In this document: in pieces, positions 1 through 4,584 of the stretch
How positions within the stretch are numbered: the first letter of the stretch is position 1
How the letters are laid out: the number at the start of each line of letters is the position of its first letter
Assembly: GCA_044868295.1 (NCBI GenBank)
Contig: JBIOWF010000325.1
Span: 1 to 6,655, forward strand
Origin: JBIOWF01 sp044868295
GTDB lineage: Bacteria; Actinomycetota; Actinomycetes; Streptosporangiales; Streptosporangiaceae
Reading direction: 5' to 3'
DNA length: 6,655 bases
Translations under genes and position numbers: made by a program
Notes under the pieces: model-generated
Told to the model about the DNA's origin: nothing
The model's input: only the letters and a program-made list of their open reading frames with translations
Database searches by the model: none

Positions 1-67
1 CGACCCCGGAGCGCCCCTTCTTTGCCCCCGACTTTTGTGCCCGACCGGGATTTCGCCGGTAAGAACG
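1..67. other. Left-edge intergenic segment, no gene seen
   Basis: No supported gene is visible. On the minus strand, just after the stop of the small zinc-ribbon-like gene, ACCGG and CCGGT form a 5-bp stem around a 7-base loop, but there is no run of T after it. It is at best a weak terminator. Confidence 0.4.
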
Positions 68-313
68 TCACGAGAAGGCGCGGGAGCGGCGGGGGAGGGG
101 AACCTTGCCCTCGGGGGCGGGGAGGAGCGCTTCGGCGCAGTCGTCGCACGCGTGCACAGGGGCGTCGTTCGGCAGCCTGCCGACCTTGATGCGGGGACGG
201 GGCCACTTCTTGTGGCACACGACGCAGGCATCGCCGTCACGCTGGGTCGGTGTCAGCCCGCCGGGGTCGAACAGCAGCATGAGCCGCTTGGCGCCACTCG
301 AGTTCCAGCCCAT
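68..313 (-). CDS. Small four-cysteine (zinc-ribbon-like) hypothetical protein
   Basis: This 81-residue protein of unknown function has two CxxC pairs, C30-VV-C33 and C56-DD-C59, separated by 22 residues. That arrangement is typical of a single structural zinc site, and H54 lies beside the second pair. The middle (residues 35-46) is basic (KKWPRPRIKVGR) and the C-terminus ends in PRRSRAF, so nucleic-acid or protein binding is possible but not shown. There is no signal peptide or membrane segment. The start is supported by a good ribosome binding site, GAGGGG, with about 7 bases before the ATG. It is transcribed in the same direction as gabT but is separated from it by 218 bp including a terminator, so it is probably its own unit. 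I do not recognise a named family; the cysteine pattern is seen, the zinc binding is inferred. Confidence 0.75.
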   Translation of the reverse strand: MGWNSSGAKRLMLLFDPGGLTPTQRDGDACVVCHKKWPRPRIKVGRLPNDAPVHACDDCAEALLPAPEGKVPLPRRSRAFS

Positions 314-340
314 TCCCGTCCCCCTCGGTCGTGTATATCG

Positions 341-360
341 GAACCGTTATAACGCGGTTA
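341..360 (-). promoter_or_regulatory. AT-rich candidate promoter region of the small zinc-ribbon-like gene
   Basis: Upstream of the 81-residue gene the sequence turns AT-rich. On the minus strand TATAAC (347-352) and TATACA (near 332-337) both resemble -10 elements, but neither has a convincing -35 partner. AACCG and CGGTT arms (342-346 and 355-359) make a short inverted repeat around the first of them, which could be an operator. This is weak evidence based on composition and position. Confidence 0.25.
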
Positions 361-424
361 CCGTTTGTGATCCGCGAGGTCGAAGCCAAGCGGCGGTTAA
401 ATCGAGGCATTGTACTGGCCGTAC

Positions 425-462
425 AACAACAAAAGGGACACCCGGTGGCAAGCCGGGTGCCC
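425..462 (-). terminator. Intrinsic terminator of gabT
   Basis: Read on the minus strand, GGGCACCCGG pairs with CCGGGTGTCC (10 bp with one G-U pair) around a 7-base loop. It is followed by a T-rich tail, TTTTGTTGTTG. It lies 70 bp downstream of the gabT stop codon and in the same orientation. The other strand has no T-tract, so it should act only on gabT transcripts and insulate the small gene downstream. Confidence 0.8.
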
Positions 463-475
463 TGGTTGGTCTCCT

Positions 476-515
476 GCTAAACGTTCCGCGCGTTCGCTAA
501 ACGTTCTGCGCGTTT
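476..515. repeat. 20-bp tandem duplication downstream of gabT
   Basis: Two adjacent 20-base copies (476-495 and 496-515) both begin GCTAAACGTT and differ at two positions (C/T at position 12 and C/T at position 20). Each copy contains the palindrome AACGTT. The pair lies between the gabT stop codon and its terminator, so it would be in the 3' untranslated part of the mRNA. It abuts, with 5 bases between, the separate 15-bp repeat that covers the end of gabT. Confidence 0.85.
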
Positions 516-520
516 CCTGT

Positions 521-574
521 GCGTCCTGCTCCTATGCGTCCTGCTCCTGTGCGTCCTGCTCCTGTGCGTCCTGC
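521..574. repeat. 15-bp tandem repeat spanning the gabT stop codon
   Basis: There are three full copies (521-535, 536-550, 551-565) of GCGTCCTGCTCCTRT plus a 9-base partial copy. In the gabT frame each unit encodes Gln-Glu-Gln-Asp-Ala. The first copy on the plus strand has A where the others have G. In gabT this turns a CAG codon into TAG, so the stop codon of the gene lies inside the array. Unit length is a multiple of three, so copy-number change would not shift the frame. Confidence 0.9.
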
Positions 575-1923
575 GCCGCGATCGCCCTCTCCAGAATGGA
601 AAGGCCCTCTTCCAGCAGGTGGTCGGGGATGACCAGCGGGGGAAGGAAGCGCAGCACGTTGCCGTAGGTGCCGGCGGTGAGCACGAGCAGGCCCTCCGCG
701 TGGCACCTGCGCGCGATCTCGGCGGTGGCGGCCGGGTTGGGCTCCTTGCCGCCGGGCAGTACGAGCTCGATCGCGACCATCGCGCCACGACCCCGGACGT
801 CGCCGATGACGCCGAAACGCTCCTTGAGCGCGCGCAGACGCGGCAGCATCACGTCGCCGATGTGCGCCGCGCGCTCGACCAGCTTGTCCTCTTCGATCGT
901 CTCCAGCACGCCGAGCGCCGCCTCGCAGGCGAGCGGGTTGCCGCCGTAGGTGCCGCCGAGACCGCCGACGTGCACGGCGTCGAGCAACTCGGCGCGGCCG
1001 GTCACGGCGGCGAGCGGCAGGCCGCCCGCGATGCCCTTGGCGGTGCAGATGATGTCGGGCACGATGCCCTCGTCCTCGGAGGCGAACAGGTCGCCGGTGC
1101 GGGCGAAGCCGGTCTGGACCTCGTCGGCGATGAAGACGATGCCGTTCGCCTTGCAGAACTCCAGGATCGCCGGAAGGAAGCCCTTCGCGGGCTCGACGAA
1201 GCCGCCCTCACCCGCGATCGGCTCGATGACCACGGCGGCGACGTTGTCCGCGCCGATCTGCTTGCTGATCATGTCGATGGTCTGGGCGGCCGCCTCCGCG
1301 GCACAGTTCTCCGGCCCGCTCGGCCAGCGGAACGGGTACGCCAGCGGCGCCCGGTACACCTCTGGCGCGAACGGCCCGAACCGGTGCTTGTACGGCATGT
1401 TCTTGGCGGTGAGCGTCATCGTGAGCAGCGTCCGGCCGTGGTAGCCGTGGTCGAACACGACGATCGCCTGCCGTCCGGTGGCGTGCCGGGCGACCTTGAC
1501 CGCGTTCTCGACGGCCTCGGCGCCGCTGTTCACCAGGAACGTGCGCTTCTCGTGGTCGCCGGGAGTGAGCTCGTTCAGCCTCTCGCAGACCGTCACGTAC
1601 GACTCGTACGGCGTGACCATGAAACAGGTGTGGGTGAAGTCCGCGGCCTGCTTGCGCACGCGCTCGACCACGCGGGGAGCGGAGTTGCCGACGCTGGTCA
1701 CCGCGATGCCGGAGCCGAAATCGATCAGGGAGTTGCCGTCGGCGTCGACGACGACACCGCCACCTGCGTGGGTCACGAAGACAGGCAGCGTGGTGCCGAT
1801 GCCGGGCGGTACGGCAGACTGCTTGCGCGCGAACAGTTCCCGGGACTTGGGCCCGGGGATTTCGGTGACGAGGCGGCGCTCCTGCGGAAGCAGCGGGCCG
1901 CCGTGCGTGGTGGCAGTGCTCAT
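532..1923 (-). CDS. gabT: 4-aminobutyrate aminotransferase (GabT)
   Basis: This is a PLP-dependent class-III aminotransferase of 463 residues that transfers the amino group of GABA to 2-oxoglutarate, giving succinate semialdehyde and glutamate in the cytoplasm. The N-terminal RRLVTEIPGP and the segments DFGSGIAVTSVGN and FTHTCFMVTPYE are typical of actinobacterial GabT. NSGAEAVENAVK is the cofactor phosphate-binding region. D267 in IADEVQTGFARTG should contact the PLP ring nitrogen, and K296 in TAKGIAGGLPL should be the Schiff-base lysine. Their 29-residue spacing equals that of E. coli GabT (D239/K268). HVGGLGGTYGGNPL follows. The chosen ATG is 18 codons inside a longer frame; it has only a weak GAAG ribosome site but matches family N-termini. 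The C-terminal tail is an unusual DAQEQ repeat ending at a TAG within the repeat. The enzyme could also accept 5-aminovalerate. It is divergent from a PucR-type regulator. Confidence 0.93.
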   Translation of the reverse strand: MSTATTHGGPLLPQERRLVTEIPGPKSRELFARKQSAVPPGIGTTLPVFVTHAGGGVVVDADGNSLIDFGSGIAVTSVGNSAPRVVERVRKQAADFTHTCFMVTPYESYVTVCERLNELTPGDHEKRTFLVNSGAEAVENAVKVARHATGRQAIVVFDHGYHGRTLLTMTLTAKNMPYKHRFGPFAPEVYRAPLAYPFRWPSGPENCAAEAAAQTIDMISKQIGADNVAAVVIEPIAGEGGFVEPAKGFLPAILEFCKANGIVFIADEVQTGFARTGDLFASEDEGIVPDIICTAKGIAGGLPLAAVTGRAELLDAVHVGGLGGTYGGNPLACEAALGVLETIEEDKLVERAAHIGDVMLPRLRALKERFGVIGDVRGRGAMVAIELVLPGGKEPNPAATAEIARRCHAEGLLVLTAGTYGNVLRFLPPLVIPDHLLEEGLSILERAIAAQDAQEQDAQEQDA

Positions 1924-1973
1924 ACTTCGACGGTACGGCTGCCGCCCCCGGCCTGCCGATGTGTCGCTATGGC

Positions 1974-1979
1974 ACAATA
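1974..1979 (-). promoter_or_regulatory. Candidate -10 element of gabT
   Basis: TATTGT on the minus strand lies about 50 bp upstream of the gabT ATG. No TTGACA-like -35 is present 17 bases further up. That position is instead covered by the 27-bp inverted repeat, as expected for a promoter that depends on an activator or is blocked by a repressor. The assignment rests on position and hexamer similarity only. Confidence 0.3.
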
Positions 1980-1985
1980 GAAGCG

Positions 1986-2012
1986 CGAATTTGGCCTATA
2001 TGGACAAATTCG
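1986..2012. promoter_or_regulatory. 27-bp inverted repeat, candidate PucR-type operator for gabT and pucR
   Basis: The left arm CGAATTTGGCC and right arm GGACAAATTCG are inverted copies matching at 10 of 11 positions, around a 5-base centre TATAT. The site lies in the 120-bp divergent spacer, 62 bp from the gabT start and 31 bp from the pucR start, where one bound protein could affect both promoters. PucR-family proteins commonly control divergent neighbouring catabolic genes, so the adjacent regulator is the likeliest ligand. Read on the minus strand it contains TTGTCC-N5-GGCCAA, and TTGTCC-N5-GGA recurs twice upstream of the aldehyde dehydrogenase gene. Confidence 0.7.
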
Positions 2013-2015
2013 GCC

Positions 2016-2030
2016 GTTCGACTGTTCGAC
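2016..2030. repeat. Short direct repeat GTTCGAC upstream of the pucR gene
   Basis: Two copies of GTTCGAC (2016-2022 and 2024-2030) are separated by one base, between the 27-bp inverted repeat and the ribosome binding site of the PucR-type gene. They could be a second contact site for the regulator or chance; nothing else supports a role. Confidence 0.4.
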
Positions 2031-2043
2031 CGGGGGAGGGGCC

Positions 2044-3702
2044 GTGGCGCCGACTCTGCGCCGCGTGACGGCGATGGCATCACTCCGGCTGGGTGTGCTC
2101 GCCGGTGGTGAGGATCTGGAGCGGCCGGTCCGCTGGGTCGCCGTCAGCGAACTGGAGGACCCCACGCCGTTCCTCGAGGGTGCCGAGCTGCTGCTCACCA
2201 CGGGGATGCGCCTTCATTCCGCCGACGCCGTGCCGTACATTTCGCGACTTGTCGCACGAGGTGTCGCGGGCCTCGGCTTCGGTGTCGGGCTCAGCCACGC
2301 CGTCGTGCCGGAGAGCTTCGTCGAAGCGGCCGCCGAGGCCGGGCTTCCGTTGATCGAGATCCCCAGGAACACCCCGTTCATCGCGATCGGCAAGGCGGTC
2401 AGCGAACTACTCGCCGCCGAGCAGTACGAGGAGATCAGCCGGGCCTTCGCCGCCCAGGGCCGTCTGACCAGGGCCGCACTCCAGGCTGCGGGCCCGAGCG
2501 CGGTCATCGACCGGCTGGCCCGCGAGATCGACGGGTGGGCACTGCTCCTGGACGACGCGGGAGCCGTACGGGACGCCGCCGGGTTCGTGGAGGAGGTCCC
2601 GGGTGTCGCGGGGAAGCCGCGCATACAAGTAGCGGGGAAGCCGCACATACAAGAGGACGGCCGGGATGCGGCCGAGAAAGCGCGCGCACGGGCGGACGGC
2701 CGGGATGCCGCCGAGAAGGCGCGCATGCTGGAGCCCGAGCTGGCCCGGTTGAGACGGATCACGTCTCCTACCAGCCTGGCGCTGGCCACGCCGGACGAGC
2801 ATGTGATCGTGCAGCCCCTCGGCCGACGGGGGTTCTTCGCCGTGGGCCGGGCGCGCCCGTTCACTCCGATCGGGCACACCATCGTCAACGCGGCCGGCTC
2901 ACTGCTGACGCTCGCCCTCGAACAGGGGCGTGATCAGCGGGTCGCCGAGGGCCGGGTGCGCTCTGCCGTACTGCGCCTGCTGCTCGCCGGGCAAGGGCGA
3001 GCCGCGCGGGAGACGCTGGCGGCGATCGGCGGTGACCTTCCGGACGGGCCTGTTCTGGTGTTGATGTGCGCGCCCGACGATCCCGAGGGGCTCGCGGACG
3101 CCCTGCCGTGTTTCACAGCGCCGTGGGGGAAGTCGGTGGTGGCGCTCATACCCGAGGAGAAGGGCGATCACCTCATGGCCCGAGCCGCCGCCTACGGCCG
3201 CGTCGGTGTAAGCGCCCCGGTCCGCGGGAGTGCCCTGGTCGGGGGGAGCGCCTCGGCTCGCGAGAGTGACCAGGGCGGCGGGCCGGCCGGGGCAGGGGAT
3301 TCGAAGACGATACGCGCCGTCGCCAGGGCGGTCGATCTGGCCGACGCGGTGGACCAGGCGGAGCGTGCCCTGGCCGCCGCCGCGCCGGTCGCGCGGTTCG
3401 CCGATCTGGCGGGGGAGGGGCTCCTCTCCCTCCTCGACCCGGTCGCCGCCGCCTCGTTCGCCGCCGCACTGCTGGCTCCGTTGCGGGGGTACGGCTCCCG
3501 CGCCGATCTGATCGAGTCGCTGCGCGCCTATCTCGCCTGCAACGGCCATTGGGACGCGGCGGCCCAGCGACTGGGAGTGCACCGGCATACCTTGCGGTAT
3601 CGGATGAAACGGGTCAGCGAACTGATCGGCAGAGATCTCGACGATCCCGCCGCACGGGCAGAGCTCTGGTTCGCGCTGTCCCTGTCAGCGTCCCGGTTGT
3701 AA
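2044..3702 (+). CDS. PucR-family transcriptional regulator, likely regulator of GABA use
   Basis: This 552-residue cytoplasmic regulator has the PucR architecture. Residues about 5-125 form the PucR N-terminal domain (TLRRVTAMASLRLGVLAGG, then RPVRWVAVSELEDP and AELLLTTG). A helical linker and a CdaR GGDEF-like region (about 300-470) follow. A C-terminal PucR-type helix-turn-helix (about 489-546) includes GHWDAAAQRLGVHRHTLRYR. The GTG start is 4 bases after GGAGG, and starting here keeps the conserved first strand of the N-terminal domain. The gene is divergent from gabT across a 120-bp spacer with an inverted repeat, the usual position for a local regulator. PucR-type activators of GABA genes are known in other actinobacteria, so that role is likely but inferred; the effector could be GABA or a derivative. 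Odd features are three tandem duplications encoded in linkers (residues 188-203, 205-227 and about 393-410). Confidence 0.9.
   Translation: MAPTLRRVTAMASLRLGVLAGGEDLERPVRWVAVSELEDPTPFLEGAELLLTTGMRLHSADAVPYISRLVARGVAGLGFGVGLSHAVVPESFVEAAAEAGLPLIEIPRNTPFIAIGKAVSELLAAEQYEEISRAFAAQGRLTRAALQAAGPSAVIDRLAREIDGWALLLDDAGAVRDAAGFVEEVPGVAGKPRIQVAGKPHIQEDGRDAAEKARARADGRDAAEKARMLEPELARLRRITSPTSLALATPDEHVIVQPLGRRGFFAVGRARPFTPIGHTIVNAAGSLLTLALEQGRDQRVAEGRVRSAVLRLLLAGQGRAARETLAAIGGDLPDGPVLVLMCAPDDPEGLADALPCFTAPWGKSVVALIPEEKGDHLMARAAAYGRVGVSAPVRGSALVGGSASARESDQGGGPAGAGDSKTIRAVARAVDLADAVDQAERALAAAAPVARFADLAGEGLLSLLDPVAAASFAAALLAPLRGYGSRADLIESLRAYLACNGHWDAAAQRLGVHRHTLRYRMKRVSELIGRDLDDPAARAELWFALSLSASRL
2605..2652. 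repeat. 24-bp in-frame tandem duplication in the pucR gene
   Basis: Two 24-base copies (2605-2628, 2629-2652) encode VAGKPRIQ and VAGKPHIQ, residues 188-203 of the regulator. They differ at two bases, one silent and one giving Arg to His. The duplication lies in the linker after the LLLDDAG segment and before the second repeat pair. Confidence 0.9.
2656..2724. repeat. 39-bp-period in-frame duplication in the pucR gene
   Basis: DGRDAAEKAR is encoded twice, at 2656-2685 and 2695-2724, differing only by silent third-position changes (GCG/GCC and AAA/AAG), with a period of 13 codons (second copy begins at residue 218). The segment is charged and alanine-rich and is predicted to extend a helical linker. 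It follows the 24-bp duplication almost directly. Confidence 0.9.
3220..3273. repeat. Degenerate 18-bp repeat in a pucR linker
   Basis: Three imperfect 18-base units (3220-3237, 3238-3255, 3256-3273) encode VRGSAL, VGGSAS and ARESDQ. They open a Gly/Ser/Ala-rich, probably disordered stretch (residues about 389-420) inside the GGDEF-like region. It looks like an older, decayed version of the sharper duplications near residue 200. Confidence 0.6.
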
Positions 3703-3708
3703 CGGACC

Positions 3709-3721
3709 GAGCCTGCGGCTC
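3709..3721. terminator. Small hairpin between convergent pucR and tetR genes
   Basis: GAGCC and GGCTC form a 5-bp stem with a 3-base TGC loop inside the 25-bp gap between the stop codons of two convergent genes. There is no T-tract on either strand. It may act as a weak bidirectional terminator of the T-less kind proposed in actinomycetes, or may be chance. Confidence 0.3.
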
Positions 3722-3727
3722 CACGAC

Positions 3728-4357
3728 CTAGTGATGGTGGACGAGGTAGCGGGCGATCGCGGCGGTGGTCACGGCATGGTAGGTGTGGCCACCGGCCTGG
3801 AGGTGCCCGGCACGTTCCAGGCTGAGCGCGCCCTGGGCGGCCGCCCACAAGGTGTCGGCGATCTTCCGCGGCTGGGTGGGGACGAGATATCCGGCGGCGA
3901 TGCAGTCGGAGATCGTCCGGTCGAGGATGTTCAGCGCGGCCCGGGCCAGGGTGCGGGCCCGCTCGCTCGGCACGAACCCGGGGATGGCCCGCTCGAACAT
4001 CAGGCTGTAGTAACCAGGCTCGGCCAGGGCGGCCTCCCGGTAGGCGGGGCCGAGCGCCTCAAGGAACTCCAGCGGGTTGCTGCGCGGGGGCGTCGCCGCG
4101 AGATGGCGGCGGAAGCGTTCGAAGCCTTCCAGGTACAGGGCCTCGGCGAGACCTTCCTTGCTGCCGAACATCGTGTAGATGACGGTGGTCGAGCAGCTCG
4201 CCTCGGCGGCGATCCGGCGGACGGTGAGGCTCTCGGGGCCTGCGGCGACCAGCAGCTCGCCGGCCACGTCAAGTAATCGGGTGCGCAGCTCGTCGTAGGC
4301 GCTTCTCTGGCCCTGCGCATAGGCGGCCTGCAGTCCGAGCGGCGCCGGCGTAGCCAT
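3728..4357 (-). CDS. TetR/AcrR-family transcriptional regulator
   Basis: This is a TetR-family DNA-binding regulator, 209 residues from the chosen start. The N-terminal helix-turn-helix covers residues about 25-70: AYDELRTRLLDVAGELL, then LTVRRIAAEASCSTTVIY and MFGSKEGL. The C-terminal half (GYYSLMFERAIPGF and later ADTLWAAAQGALSLE) resembles the WHG-type TetR ligand-binding domain; its ligand is unknown. The start is uncertain. ATG 4357 follows GAGAAGGG by 10 bases. ATGs at 4381, 4393 and 4417 would add 8, 12 or 20 residues and have poorer ribosome sites. The gene is convergent with pucR (25-bp gap) and divergent from the aldehyde dehydrogenase gene. TetR proteins often repress a divergent neighbour, so it may control that gene as well as itself; a direct link to GABA is not shown. 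The protein ends in three histidines, apparently natural. Confidence 0.88.
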   Translation of the reverse strand: MATPAPLGLQAAYAQGQRSAYDELRTRLLDVAGELLVAAGPESLTVRRIAAEASCSTTVIYTMFGSKEGLAEALYLEGFERFRRHLAATPPRSNPLEFLEALGPAYREAALAEPGYYSLMFERAIPGFVPSERARTLARAALNILDRTISDCIAAGYLVPTQPRKIADTLWAAAQGALSLERAGHLQAGGHTYHAVTTAAIARYLVHHH

Positions 4358-4438
4358 GAGCGACGAGCCCTTCTCAATCATGGGGCCCCGCATGGACCCG
4401 GATGATGACTTAACCATGGCGCGAGGCTTTCAAACCGC

Positions 4439-4449
4439 TCCGAACCGGA
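4439..4449. promoter_or_regulatory. Short palindrome TCCG-AAC-CGGA in the tetR/aldehyde dehydrogenase spacer
   Basis: Perfect 4-bp arms around a 3-base centre lie upstream of the tetR start in the divergent spacer. TetR-family operators are usually longer palindromes, so this is only a candidate core. Confidence 0.2.
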
Positions 4450-4500
4450 AAACTCCTGAAATTAGGGCGCATCCGTGACATGTATCCGAAACATCTAAAC

Positions 4501-4545
4501 TTGTCCACATCGGAGCGTCAGAGATGCGTGATTGTCCGACGAGGA
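4501..4545 (+). promoter_or_regulatory. Two copies of TTGTCC-N5-GGA upstream of the aldehyde dehydrogenase gene
   Basis: TTGTCC-ACATC-GGA (4501-4514) and TTGTCC-GACGA-GGA (4532-4545) lie 31 bp apart, close to three turns of the helix, so proteins bound to both would face the same side. The 11-base left halves each match the minus-strand half of the gabT/pucR inverted repeat (CGAATTTGTCC) at 8 of 11 positions, with the same 5-base centre. The right halves match only in GGA. The inference is that the PucR-type protein also binds here and couples this gene to gabT. Confidence 0.5.
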
Positions 4546-4584
4546 GTAGGGTGCCCCGTGCCCAGGTGGCATAGCGTCAGAGAC

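Noticed and set aside
476..574. CRISPR-like array
   Set aside because: Units are 15 and 20 bp, directly adjacent with no spacers, and partly coding. These are simple tandem repeats.
477..788. Minus-strand frame giving RTHRS repeats over the gabT 3' end
   Set aside because: The repeat protein is only the 15-bp DNA array read in another frame; gabT explains the coding signal.
1924..1977. 18-codon N-terminal extension of gabT
   Set aside because: The extra residues do not resemble family N-termini and would run translation over the candidate -10 element; ATG at 1923 fits better.
619..1980. Long open frame of 453 codons on the plus strand opposite gabT
   Set aside because: It mirrors gabT, whose motifs and catalytic residues are complete. 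The opposite frame is Arg/Gly/Ala/Val/Asp-rich with no domain, a typical high-GC shadow.
2899..3588. 229-codon minus-strand frame opposite the pucR gene
   Set aside because: No domain or good start; it lies antisense to the conserved GGDEF-like and helix-turn-helix regions.
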